Assembly (NCBI RefSeq): GCF_022539505.1 | Contig: NW_025900006.1 | Coordinates: forward strand, 205,552 to 269,551 | Reading direction: 5' to 3' | From: Lolium rigidum | Taxonomy: Eukaryota > Streptophyta > Magnoliopsida > Poales > Poaceae | DNA length: 64,000 nucleotides | Shown: positions 1 to 10,719 of the stretch, in pieces | Numbering within the stretch: position 1 is the first letter of the stretch | How the letters are laid out: each line of letters starts with the position of its first letter | Position numbers and translations under genes: made by a program | Notes under the pieces: model-generated | Told to the model about the DNA's origin: nothing | Databases searched by the model: none | The model's input: the letters and a program-made list of their open reading frames with translations, nothing else

Positions 1-1809
1 CATTTAAATCATTCTCCCAAATGATGATGATGATGAACATTTGATTTAGGTCAATATGAGTTCATCCATGATTGTTGGAGAAATTAAATCTTAAGAAGAT
101 TTCAATGAGAGGAAATTATTTCTCAAGAACCCTATGGAAACTATCATTTACATAGGGAATACAAATTCTATTTTAAATCCCACAACCCATGCACCCTAGT
201 TTATTTATGTGGTGTGCATAGAGTAGTTGAGTGTTTATTTGTGATGTGTGGAATAGCCATTGAATTAGTGAGTAATTATACTCGTATTCAAATTTAGACG
301 GTAGCACCGGAGAGTACGCCAAAGAAGAAGGTTGCTACCAGGAGGAGGAAGAGGAACAGTTTGAAAACTACCAAGGCAAGCTAAATTACTATGCAAGCTT
401 TTATTCTTGCAAAGTGCAAAGCCCCTTGGGGCATGGCACCATGTTTCTTATCTTTTCTTATGAGAACCCATCCCAAGTTTTTACTTGTTTTCTAAATGAT
501 TTACTTTTATAGTTAACTTTGGTCAAAGTACAAGTTGGATACTAGAGTAGTGAGTTAGTCTCTTCCAAGCAAAGCAAGGTAGCACCCCTCATGACTTAGA
601 GCTAGTGCTAATCAACTAAACTTGACTACTCTAGATGGGAATCTTATGTTTTTGAAAGGATTTTGAAACCTTGGAATGAAGATGCATTCCATTGAATGAT
701 TTTTGTAGGTGAATATGACCCAGAGAAGATGGTGATTTTTGATAAAACCCGATGTTGGTTTGAATGCGATACCTTTCCAATTCTCAAGTACCCCCACAAT
801 ACCCGATTATGGGTAGGGCTTAACCGGAAGTTTATGCGTCTTAGTATGGGTTCCCTCTAAACAAGCGTCATCGGGGTTATGCCGAAAGCTGCCTCTACCA
901 CAAAAGAAACGATACGATATGATGCGAAATGAGGTGAATGTCCGGCCCAAGCCTCGTGCAGCTCCCAGAGTTGACGAGTTGGTCTTCACTCGGGAGGCCA
1001 AGCTCATGGGGAGAGGTGCTCATACTAGGGTTCGTAAGTGAAAGGTTATGGTTGATGATCCGCGTATCGTGTTACGATTATTCGGGGAAATCCCGACGGA
1101 TGAAATCAAATGTTGTGGCACAAGTGTGCAACCTCTGCAGAGTGTAAACCTATTCGAATAGCCGCGTCCACGGTTACGGACGGTTGGAAAGGCCATACAG
1201 TTTCCAATGTCATACCTGTGAAAATGATGTTGAAAGGTGATGGTGAAATGACTTGTGGTGGATTGAATTGAAATCACCACTTGAATGGTGGGAATGACAC
1301 TAATGTTCCCACTTGAGTTAGTTAGCACTTGAGTAAGCTTTTCTCAAAACTTTGTGAACTAAAACTAGCTTTATGCAAATAAACTAGAGCTTAGCAAACC
1401 CTACTAGAATGTCTAGCACTTCCATTAGTTTGAGTTTGCGAGTACTCAACGTACTCACGGCTTTGTCCCCGGCTATTCAAATGGCCGGAGTATGAAGATG
1501 AACAAGGAGATGACCAGCAGGATGCCTACGACAACTAAGCGCCTTCCGACGTCAAGCGTTGGCTCGTGGACTCGAGAGTCCTTGTATCTTACGCTTCCGC
1601 TATGTTGAACTATGAACTTGTGTTTGTTCGTTGATCAATAGATCAACTATTCGTGTAATATGGATCATGTGATTCCAATTTGTAAGACTTATGGTTTGTA
1701 ATGAATGATGACTGTGATACTTAACTATTATGCCTCGCAACAACAATATTCCTGGGATTGCGATGTATGACATAATAGGCATTCGGACTTAAAAATCCGG
1801 GTGTTGACA
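1..1809 (+). mobile_element. Gypsy-type LTR, 3' portion (left end outside window)
   Basis: This AT-rich stretch has no sustained reading frame. It ends in TGTTGACA at 1802-1809, followed by unrelated GC-rich DNA, which is how an LTR terminus looks. Inside it, purine-rich tracts near 320-380 and the run ending in the phrase 'cattcggacttaaaaatccggg' are familiar from very abundant Triticeae gypsy LTRs (recalled, not searched). The left end and any target-site duplication lie outside the window, so solo LTR and full element cannot be separated. The short frames inside are noise. Confidence 0.55.
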
Positions 1810-2455
1810 CAGGGCGTACAGGAGGAGATCGAAAAACATGCCGTGAGCGGCAAGGAGTTTGAAGCAAAGGTAAACTCACTCGCCGTGGTTCCTCAGTCGA
1901 CCCTACATCCCTAATCGCTGGCCTATTTTTGCAGATGCGGTGGGCGCTCGACTTGTACGCGGCAGACAACGGCGGCCAGATGTTCAAGTCCCTCAATGTG
2001 TTCGCCCGCAGCTCGGAGTGCGACAAGTGGAAGGCGGTGCGCAAGAATGTCGCCAACAACAAGGTCAAGTAGTACAACCCCGACGCTCCAGCTCCTGCCG
2101 CGTCGGCGGGCCTTCCCGAGCTCGGCCAGAAGAAGCTCAAAGAGCAGAAGAAGGCCGACCATCCAGCCGACAGGTTGCAGGCGTCCTTTGACAAGTGCTG
2201 GGCCGACGCGAGGGCGCACGCCGCCGGGAGGGCGACAAGTATGACGTTCGGTGGAAGGCGATGCTCGCCAAATAGGGCGTCCGGATTGCCTTGCTCAAGG
2301 AAATAGCGGCGGCGAAGAAGAGGAACACCGACCTCGCGTTCCTGATCGGCGTCAACGACGCCAACATGGACGAGGAGAGTGGGTTTGGTACGACGCCCAT
2401 CGCCAAGACATCCTCCGGCAACCGTCGGCTCCTTCGTCCTCCGCTTCGACGTCTA
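1810..2455 (+). pseudogene. Transposon passenger gene fragment, Myb/NAM-associated-like
   Basis: A coding-like remnant with one recognisable intron: exon end at 1869 (AAG|GTAAAC), acceptor CAG at 1932-1934, and a second exon opening with MRWALDLYAADNGG. The frame meets a stop at 2070-2072, then resumes with Lys/Glu/Ala-rich helical sequence (KKLKEQKKADHPADRL) and needs a frame change before a second stop at 2273-2275. The composition and the phrase KKRNTDLAFLIG resemble the multi-copy grass proteins annotated as NAM-associated or Myb/SANT-like, often found inside PIF/Harbinger-type elements. The gene is cut on the left by the LTR ending at 1809 and on the right by the LTR starting at 2456. 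Family assignment is tentative; that it is broken is clear. Confidence 0.45.
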
Positions 2456-4053
2456 TGATACGTCTCAAACGTATCTATAATTTCTTATGTTCCATGCTAG
2501 TTTTATGACAATACTCACATGTTTTATATACACTTTATATCATTTTTATGCATTTTCCGGCACTAACCTATTAAAAAGATGCCGAAGCGCCAGCTCTCGT
2601 TTTCTCGCTGTTTTTGGTTTCAGAAAACCTACACAGGAAATATTCTCGGAATTGGACGAAACAAAAGCCCAGGGTCTTATTTTCCACGGAGCTTTCCAGA
2701 AGTCCGAAGAGGAAACGAAGAAGAGCCGAGGTGGCCCCACACCACCTGGCGGCGCGGCCAAGGAGGGGGGCGCGCCGCCCTAGGGTGTGGGCCCCTCGAG
2801 CCTCTACCGACTCTGCCTCTTCGCCTATTTATTCCCTCCGTCGCAAAAACCCTATTACCGAGGGCCACGATACGAGAAAAGTTCCAGAGACGCTGCCGCC
2901 GCCAATCCCATCTCGGGGGATTCAGGAGATCACCTCCGGCACCCTGTCAGAGAGGGGAATCATCACCCGGAGGACTCTACATCACCATGATCGCCTCCGG
3001 ACTGATGTGTGAGTAGTTTATCCTTGGACTGTGGGTCCATAGCAGTAGCTAGATGGTTGTCTTCTCCTCTTGTGCTATCATGTTTAGATCTTGTGAGCTG
3101 CCTATCATGATCAAGATCATCTATTTGTAATGCTACATGTTGTGTTTGTTGGGATCCGATGAATATGGAATACTATGTCAAGTTGATTATTGATCTATCA
3201 TATATGTGTTGTTTATGATCTTGCATGCTCTCCGTTGCTAGTAGAGGCTCTGGCCAAGTTGATACTTGTGACTCCAAGATGGAGTACTTATGCTCGATAG
3301 TGGGTTCATGCCTCCATTGAATCTGGGACAGTGATAGAAAGTTCTAAGGTTATGGATGTGCTGTTGCCACTAGGGATAAAACAACAATGCTTTGTCTAAG
3401 GATATTTGTATTGTTTACATTACGCACCGTACTTAATGCAATTGTCTGTTGTTTGCAACTTAATACTGGAAGGGGTGCGGATGCTAACCCGAAGGTGGAC
3501 TTTTTAGGCATAGATGCATGCTGGATAGCGGTCTATGTTATTTGTCGTAATGCCCTAAGTAAAACTCATATTAGTCATCATGATATGTATGTGCATTGTT
3601 ATGCCCTCTCTATTTGTCAATTGCCCAACTGTAATTTGTTCACCCAACATGCTATTTATCTTATTGGAGAGACACCACTAGTGAACTGTGGACCCCGGTC
3701 CATTCTTTTACATCTGAATACAATCTACGGCAATCATTGTTCTCTAATGTTCTTTGCAAACAAACATCATTCTCCACACCATACGTTTAATCCTTTGTTT
3801 ACAACAAGCCGGTGAGATTGACAACCTCACTGTTAAGTTGGGGCAAAGTATTTCGATTGTGTTGTGCAGGTTCCACGTTGGCGCCGAAATCCCTGGTGTT
3901 GCGCCGCACTACACTCCTCCACCAACAACCTTCACGTGGCCTTTATCTCCTACTGATTCGATAACCTTGGTTTCTTTCTGAGGGAAAACTTACTGCTGTG
4001 CGCATCACACCTTCCTCTTGGGGTTCCCAACGGACGTGTGCTTCACGCGCCAT
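2456..4053 (+). repeat. Gypsy LTR, first of two adjacent copies
   Basis: The LTR starts TGATACGTCTCAAACG and ends near 4052. It has the same overall plan as the next LTR (4054-5640), but by eye the two differ by roughly a tenth of positions plus indels. They are therefore not the twin LTRs of one recent insertion. Its first 250 bases are closer to the solo LTR at 27033-28522 (shared phrase ACACAGGAAATATTCTCGG) than to its neighbour. Open frames inside are non-coding. Confidence 0.7.
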
Positions 4054-5640
4054 TGTACGTCTCAAACGTATCTATAATTTCTTATGTTCCATGCTACTTT
4101 ATAGACAATACCTACATGTTTTATACATACTTTATGTCATATTTATGCATTTTCTGGCACTAACCTATTAACGAGATGCCGAAGAGCCAGTTGCTGTTTT
4201 CTGCTGTTTTTGGTTTCAGAAATCCTAGTAAGGAAATATTCTCGGAATTGGACGCAATCAGCGCCCAGGATCTTATTTTTCCACGAAGCTTCCAGAAGTC
4301 CGGAGGAGATACGAAGTGGGGCGACGAGGCGCCCACACAACAGGGCGGCGCGGCCCAGGTCCTGGCCGCGCGGCCCTAGCGTGTGGGGCCCTCATGGTGC
4401 CCCCTGACCTACCCTTCGGCCTACTTAAGCCTTCGTCGATAATAGTTCCAGTACCGAGAGCCACGATACGGAAAACCTTCCAGAGACGCCGCCGCCGCCA
4501 ATCCCATCTCGGGGGATTCATGAGATCGCCTCCGGCACCCTTCCGGAGAGGGGAATCATCTCCCGGAGGACTCTTCACCACCATGGTCGCCTCTGGAGTG
4601 ATGTGTGAGTAGTTCACCCCTGGACTGTGGGTCCATAGCAGTAGCTAGATGGTCGTCTTCTCCTAATTGTGCTATCATTGTTGGATCTTGTGAGCTGCCT
4701 AACATGATCAAGCTCATCTATCTGTAATGCTACATGTTGCGTTTGTTGGGATCCGATGAATAATGAATGCTATGTTATGTTGATTATCAATCTATCATCT
4801 ATGTGTTGTTTATGATCTTGCATGCTCTCCGTTATTAGTAGAGGCTCTGGCCAAGTCGTTACTTGTAACTCCAAGAGGGAGAATTTATGCTCGATAGTGG
4901 GTTCATGCCTCCATTAAATCTGGGACAGTGACAGAAAGTTCTAAGGTTGTGGATGTGCTGTTGCCACTAGGGATAAAACATCAATGCTATGTCTAAGGAT
5001 GTATTTGTTGATTACATTACGCACCATACTTAATGCAATTGTCTGTTGTTTGCAACTTAATAATGGAAGGGGTTCGGATGATAACCTGAAGGTGGACTTT
5101 TTAGGCATAGATGCATGCTGGATAGCGGTCTATGTACTTTGTCGTAAAGCCCAATTGAATTTCACACTACTCATCATAACATGTATGTGCATTGTCATGC
5201 TATCTTTATTTGTCAATTGCCCAACTGTAATTTGTTCACCCAACATGCTATTTATCTTATGGGAGAGACACCACTAGTGAACTGTGGACCCCGTTCCATT
5301 CTTTACATTTAATACAATCTACTGCAATACTCATTCTACTGTTCTCTGCAAACATCATCATCCACACTATACATCTAATCCTTTGTTACAACAAGCTGGT
5401 GAGATTGACAACCTCACTGTTAAGTTGGGGCAAAGTATGTTGGTTGTGTTGTGCAGGTTCCACGTTGGCGCCGGAATCCCTGGTGTTGCGCCGCACTACA
5501 CTCCGCCGCCATCAACCTTCAACGTGCTTCTTGACTCCTACTGGTTCGATAACCTTGGTTTCTTACTGAGGGAAAAACTTGCCGCTGTACGCATCATACC
5601 TTCCTCTTGGGGTTCCCAACGGACGTGTGCTTTACCATCA
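4054..5640 (+). repeat. Gypsy 5' LTR belonging to the gag element
   Basis: The LTR starts TGTACGTCTCAAACG, with one base lost from the usual TGATACG, and ends ...TTTACCATCA at 5640, 27 bases before the primer binding site. Position and polarity make it the 5' LTR of the gag-protease element. Confidence 0.7.
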
Positions 5641-5667
5641 CAAGCAGCAGCCATCAAGACTGTTTTC

Positions 5668-5685
5668 TGGTGCCGTTACCAGGGA
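5668..5685 (+). other. Primer binding site of gypsy element
   Basis: TGGTGCCGTTACCAGGGA lies just downstream of the LTR. It resembles the TGGCGCCGTTGCCGGGGA site usual in Triticeae gypsy elements, with a few transitions. It would pair with a host tRNA 3' end to prime minus-strand DNA synthesis. Confidence 0.5.
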
Positions 5686-5869
5686 GATCAAGACACGCTG
5701 CAAGGGGAGTCTCTCACACCCAGTCTCTTTACTTTGTTTATTGTCTTGCTTTACTTTATTTTATTTTCTGTTTTGTTTGCTTTCTTTATATCAAAAACAC
5801 ACAAAAAATTAGTTACTTATTTTACTTTACTTAATTTAGTTTGCTTTACTTATTTATATTATTGTTAAA

Positions 5870-7423
5870 ATGAATACTCCTGAGAACACTAAGTTGTGTG
5901 ACTTCACAAGCACAAACAATAATGATTTCCTATGCACACCTATTGCTCCACCTGCTGCTACAGCAGAATTTTATGAAATTAAACCTGCTTTACTAAATCT
6001 TGTTATGAGAGAGCAGTTTTCTGGTGTTAGTTCTGATGATGCTGCTGCCCATCTTAATAATTTTGTTGAACTTTGTGAAATGCAAAAGTATAAGGATGTA
6101 GATGGGGACATTATAAAACTGAAATTGTTTCCTTTCTCCTTAAGAGGAAGAGCTAAAGATTGGTTGCTATCTTTGCCTAAAAATATTATTGATTCATGGA
6201 CTAAATGTAAGGATGCTTTCATTGGTAGGTATTATCCCCCTGCTAAAATTATATCTTTGAGAAGTTGCATAATGAATTTTAAGCAATTGGATAATGAACA
6301 TGTTTCCCAAGCATGGGAAAGAATGAAATCTTTGGTAAAGAATTGCCCTACCCATGGACTGACTACTTGGATGATCATCCAAACCTTTTATGCAGGACTG
6401 AATTTTTCTTCAAGGAACCTATTGGATTCAGCTGCTGGAGGTACTTTTATGTCTATCACTTTGGGCGCCGCAACAAAGCTTCTTGATAATATGATGATCA
6501 ACTACTCTGAATGGCACACTGAAAGGACTCCACAAGGTAAGAAGGTAAATTCTGTTGAAGAAACCTCCTCCTTGAGTGATAAGATTGATGTTATTATGTC
6601 TATGCTTGTTAATGGTAGATCTAATGTTGATCCTAATAATGTTCCTTTAGCTTCATTGGTTTCTCAAGAAGGGCATGTTGATGTGAACTTCATTAAAAAT
6701 AATAATTTCAACAACAATGCTTATAGGAATAATTCTGGTAACAACTATAGGCCATATCCTTCTAATAATAGTAACGGTTATGGTAATTCTTATGGTAATT
6801 CTTACAAAAATAATAGGAGTGTACCCTCTGGTCTTGAAGCCATTCTTAAAGAATTTATTAGTACACAAACTGTTTTTAACAAATCTGTTGAAGAAAAGCT
6901 TGGTAAAATAGATGTTCTTGCTTCTAAGGTTGATAGTCTTGCTGCTGATGTTGATCTTTTAAAATTGAAAGTTATGCCTAATGAAACTAAATATATTAAG
7001 TCATTTGCTACAGCAAACGCTATCCAAGTTCGAATTAATGAAAATATTAGATTGATGGCTGAATTGCATGCTGGGTGGGAAAGAGAAGAAAAACTTGCTA
7101 AAGAGAATATTGTAGCTAAAGTTTGGACTATTACCACCACTAGTAATGTTGATGCTTCACATGTTGCTAAACCTCCTACTATCAATGGTAAAATAATTGG
7201 TGTTGGCAATGTTTCTACTCCTAATGCAAAGCGTGCAAAACTGCCTGAAACTGCTAAAACTGCTGAAACTGTTTGTGATAAAAGTGCTGAAATTTTTCAG
7301 AACATTGGGGACAATGATCCCATTGCTTTAGATCATAATGGTTTAGATTTTTATAATTGTCATATCTCTGAAGTTATTAAGTTCTTGCAAAACTTGCTAG
7401 AAGTCCTAATGCTAGTGCTATAA
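5870..7423 (+). CDS. Gypsy gag (capsid-like) protein
   Basis: An uninterrupted 517-residue frame in AT-rich, Asn-rich codon usage unlike the host genes. Residues ~35-230 form the Ty3-type gag capsid domain, with the typical phrases LRGRAKDWL and WTKCKDAFIGRYYPP. A central Asn/Gly/Tyr-rich linker (NNNFNNNAYRNNSGNNYRPY) follows, then heptad-like Leu/Lys/Asp sequence around 330-370 that may form a coiled coil. Gag would assemble the cytoplasmic particle that packages the element RNA. The frame ends early: a single-base deletion near 7395 sends it into FLQNLLEVLMLVL and a stop, whereas the downstream frame continues as ARSPNASAINLAFTK. No CCHC knuckle is visible. Confidence 0.8.
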   Translation: MNTPENTKLCDFTSTNNNDFLCTPIAPPAATAEFYEIKPALLNLVMREQFSGVSSDDAAAHLNNFVELCEMQKYKDVDGDIIKLKLFPFSLRGRAKDWLLSLPKNIIDSWTKCKDAFIGRYYPPAKIISLRSCIMNFKQLDNEHVSQAWERMKSLVKNCPTHGLTTWMIIQTFYAGLNFSSRNLLDSAAGGTFMSITLGAATKLLDNMMINYSEWHTERTPQGKKVNSVEETSSLSDKIDVIMSMLVNGRSNVDPNNVPLASLVSQEGHVDVNFIKNNNFNNNAYRNNSGNNYRPYPSNNSNGYGNSYGNSYKNNRSVPSGLEAILKEFISTQTVFNKSVEEKLGKIDVLASKVDSLAADVDLLKLKVMPNETKYIKSFATANAIQVRINENIRLMAELHAGWEREEKLAKENIVAKVWTITTTSNVDASHVAKPPTINGKIIGVGNVSTPNAKRAKLPETAKTAETVCDKSAEIFQNIGDNDPIALDHNGLDFYNCHISEVIKFLQNLLEVLMLVL

Positions 7424-7976
7424 ATTTGGCCTTTACAAAACATATTACAAATGCTCTCATTAAAGCTAGAGAAGAGAAATTAAAACTTGAAACTTCTATT
7501 CCTAGGAAGTTGGAAGATGGTTGGGAGCCCATCATTAAGATGAAGGTCAATGATTTTGATTGTAATGCTTTATGTGATCTTGGTGCAAGTATTTCGTTAT
7601 GCCTAAGAAACTCTATGATATGCTTGACTTGCCACCATTGAAATATTGTTATTTGGATGTTAATCTTGCTGATAATTCTATAAAGAAACCTTTGGGGAGG
7701 ATTGATAATGTTCACATTACGGTTAACAATAACCTTGTCCCCGTTGATTTTGTTGTCTTGGATATTGAATGCAATGCATCTTGTCCTATTATTTTGGGAA
7801 GACCTTTTCTTCGAACTGTTGGTGCAATTATTGATATGAAGGAAGGGAATATAAAGTATCAATTTCCTCTTAAGAAAGGTATGGAACACTTCCCTAGAAA
7901 GAGAATGAAGTTACCTTTTGATTCTATTATTAGAAAAAATTATGATGTTGATGCTTCATCTCTTGATGATACTTAA
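7390..7976 (+). pseudogene. Gypsy retropepsin-like segment, two frameshifts
   Basis: This continues the gag polyprotein after the break near 7395. One frame runs to ALCDLGASIS and, after a second one-base loss near 7598, another continues MPKKLYDMLDLPP through to a stop at 7974-7976. CDLGASIS is the degenerate active site (DLG in place of DTG/DSG) common in this gypsy branch; ILGRPFLRT is the conserved flap-side motif of retropepsins. The protein would process the gag precursor. It ends shortly after the protease domain with no RT following, so the element was already of the short type before it was truncated. Confidence 0.75.
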
Positions 7977-9775
7977 TTTACACTTTCTGCGCCTAGCTGA
8001 AAGGCGTTAAAGAAAAGCGCTTATGGGAGACAACCCATTATTTTACTTCTGCAATTTTTGTTTTATATTTGTGTCTTGGAAGTTGTTACTACTGTAGCAA
8101 CCTCTCCTTATCTTTATTTTATTGCATTGTTGTGCCAAGTAAAGTCTTTGATAGTAAGGTTGATAATAGATTTGGATTTCTGCGCAGAAATAGATTTCTT
8201 GCTGTCACGAATTTGAGTAGATCTCTCTGTAGGTAACTCAGAAAAATCTGCGACAAATCATGAGTAATCCTAAGATATGTACTCAACTTTCATTCAATTT
8301 GAGCTTCTTCATCTGAGCATGTTAAGTGCCTCTAAAAAATTCATCTTTACGGACTGTTTTGTTTTGACAGATTCTGCCTTTTATTTCACATTGCCTCTTT
8401 TACTGTGTTGAATGGATTTCTTTGTTCCATTAACTTTCAGTAGCTTTGGGTAATGTCCAGAAGTGTTAGGAATGATTGTGTTACCTCTGAACATGTGAAT
8501 TTTTGATTATGCACTAACCCTCTAATGAGTTTGTTTTGAGTTTGGTGTGGAGGAAGTTTTCAAGGGTCAAGAGAGGAGGATGATGCAATATGATCAAGAA
8601 GAGTGAAAAGTCTAAGCTTGGGGATGCCCCCGTGGTTCATCCCTGTATATTTCAAGAAGACTCAAGCATCTAAGCTTGGGGATGCCCAAGGCATCCCCTT
8701 CTTCATCGACAACTTATCAGGTCACCTCTAGTGAAACTATATTTTTATTCCGTCACATCTTATGTGCTTTACTTGGAGCGTCTGTATGTTTTTATTTTTG
8801 TTTTTGTTTGAATAAAATCGGATCCTAGCATTCCTTGTGTGGAAGAAAGACACGCTCCGCTTGTTCATATGAACACTGGTGTTCTTAGCTTTACTTTTAA
8901 TGTTCATGGCGAAGGTTGAAAACTGCTTCGGTCATTGCTATTTGGTTGGAAACAGAAAACGCTTCATGTGGTAATTGGTATATGGTCTTGAATAATTTGA
9001 TACTTGGCAATTGTTTTGAGCTCTCAAATAGATCATGTTTAGGCTCTTGCATCATGTAGTTTGAACCTATTAATGAAGAACTACCATAGAGCTTGTTGAA
9101 ATTTGGTTTGTATGATTGGTCTCTCTAAAAGTCTAGATATTTTCTGGTAAAAGTGTTTGAACAACAAGGAAGACAGTGTAGAGTCTTATAATGCTTGCAA
9201 TATGTTCTTATGTAAGTTTTGCTGTACCGGTTCATACTTGTGTTTGCTTCAAACAACCTTGCTAGCCAAAGCCTTGTACCGAGAGGGAATGCTTCTCGTG
9301 CATCCAAAACCTTGAGCCAAAACCTATGCCATTTGTGTCCACCATACCTACCTACTATGTGGTATTTTTCTGCCATTCCAAAGTAAATTGCTTGTGTGCT
9401 ACCTTTAAAACTCCATTCCTTGTCTTTGCAATACATAGCTCATGGGAAAGTAGCCTTAAAAACTATTGTGGTAAAGAATATGTAGCTTATGTATCTTATT
9501 TCTTATAAGTTGCTTGTTGAGCGGTAACCATGTTTCTGGGGACGCCATCAACTATCACACTTTTGTTGAATATCATGTGAGTTGCTATGGATGTTCATCT
9601 TGTCTGAAGTAAGGGTGATTTGTCATGATTAAATGGTTTGAGTATGCATATTGTTAGAGAAGAACATTGGGTCGCTAACCAAAGCCATGTATCATGGTGG
9701 AAGTTTCAGTTTGGACATTAATCCTCAATCTCTTATGAGAATAGTATCTGTTGTTGAATGCTTATGCATATTCGG
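7977..9775 (+). other. Non-coding 3' internal region of gypsy element
   Basis: About 1.8 kb of AT-rich DNA with no credible gene. It holds the duplicated AAGCTTGGGGATGCCC phrase and ends without a 3' LTR at the junction near 9775. The frames around 9125-9510 are chance openings. Confidence 0.6.
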
Positions 9776-10143
9776 GAGGGTGCGGCCAGGCGCGCTCCAC
9801 CTCCGCCGGCGGCCGGCGACATTGTTCCTAGCCGGAGGAGGAGGAAGGCCGTCATACGCGGTGAGTTCGCGCTCGTACCTGCGCCTGAAGAACTCGGTCC
9901 ACGAGTCGTACGCGTCGGGGAAGAAGCACGGCTCCGCGCGCTGCTCGTCAGTGAAGGTGGCGAGCACTGCTTCGATCTCCGCCTCCAGGGCGGCTCGACC
10001 CATCAGCGGCGGCGGGATCGGCATCCTCCCGGCGCGCGGAAGTCCGGCGGCGCCTGGTAGCCCGCCATGTGGAGGAGCCGCCCCTCCCATTGGTGGAGAG
10101 AGCGGCGGCCGAAGCCATTGTTGGCCGCGTCGTCGTTCGCCAT
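9776..10143 (-). pseudogene. Multi-copy grass transposon passenger gene, 5' part
   Basis: Reading on the minus strand from ATG 10143, the protein begins MANDDAANNGFGRRSLHQWE. A one-base shift around 10020 is needed to continue as GRMPIPPPLMGRAALEAEIE and then FFRRRYERELTAYDG. It stops being coding at about 9776, where the gypsy 3' region takes over. I recognise this start as a very repetitive Triticeae protein of unknown function carried by GAGCATC-type DNA transposons. It faces the fragment at 1810-2455, so the two may be the convergent gene ends of one element now separated by the gypsy insertion. Function unknown. Confidence 0.5.
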
Positions 10144-10673
10144 TGCTTGATCGTCGCGGGTTCGTTCGAGATCGGGGAAGATTTGGGGAAGGTGAGCGAG
10201 GTGAATGCGGGGCAGACGCGGTAGTTCGGTGATAAATAGAGGTAGTCGTGCGTGATACTGAGGCGACGACATTAACTCGCCGCGTGGAAGCTACGCGTCC
10301 GGCGAATACTGACTGGCGGCAGGCTTTTATAGCGCGCGGAATACGATGCGGTGAGGACGATGATCTGTGTCTCTCGCCGACAAGTTGGGGCCACCAGACG
10401 CGCGGGAAGTTTCCTCAGCGTTTCTCGCGCTTTCGTTTCATCCGGAGTCCCCGAGGGGCCGGGGATGGCATGGGCTCTCCGGACGGATGAAAGGCCTAAT
10501 CCGGACGAAAATGAGGAATCGGGGGCGCGACTGGGCCATTTTCGTCCATTCGGATGACAAAAAGCGGTCCTGGGGGCGTCATCGGGGAGACGGTTGTGGA
10601 TGCTCTTACATCCAATCCGGCGTTTGTTAAATCCGGATTTTCGCCTGGGGGCGTCGAACGGCTGGGGATGCTC
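9776..10673 (-). mobile_element. Right part of a GAGCATC-type (Harbinger-like) DNA transposon
   Basis: GC-rich DNA that holds the gene start at 10143, a TATTTAT box near 10235 upstream of it, and a terminal sequence that on the minus strand reads GAGCATCCCCAGCCG, ending at 10673 and flanked by TAA. A second terminus-like copy (GAGCATCCACAACCG, flanked by TTA) lies at 10605, so two ends are nested or duplicated. The TIR is like that of the complete element at 38694-39852. The left half was lost to the gypsy element. Confidence 0.45.
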
Positions 10674-10719
10674 TAAGGATCCAAGACGGTGACCGTGTAA
10701 GGTCCCAAGAAGAAGGCAT

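Larger units (their letters stand above)
2456..9775 (+). mobile_element. Truncated gypsy-type retrotransposon, gag-protease only
   Basis: The order is LTR (2456-4053), a second unlike LTR (4054-5640), primer binding site (5668-5685), gag (5870-7423), a retropepsin-like segment (about 7390-7976) and a long non-coding 3' region. There is no reverse transcriptase, RNase H or integrase, so the element is non-autonomous by design, as in several Triticeae gypsy families, and would depend on a relative for these enzymes. The purine-rich phrase AAGCTTGGGGATGCCC occurs twice near 8610-8690. The 3' LTR is missing: at about 9775 the sequence switches abruptly to GC-rich DNA of another transposon. The family is probably of the Fatima/Sabrina kind, but I do not fix the name. 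Confidence 0.8.
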
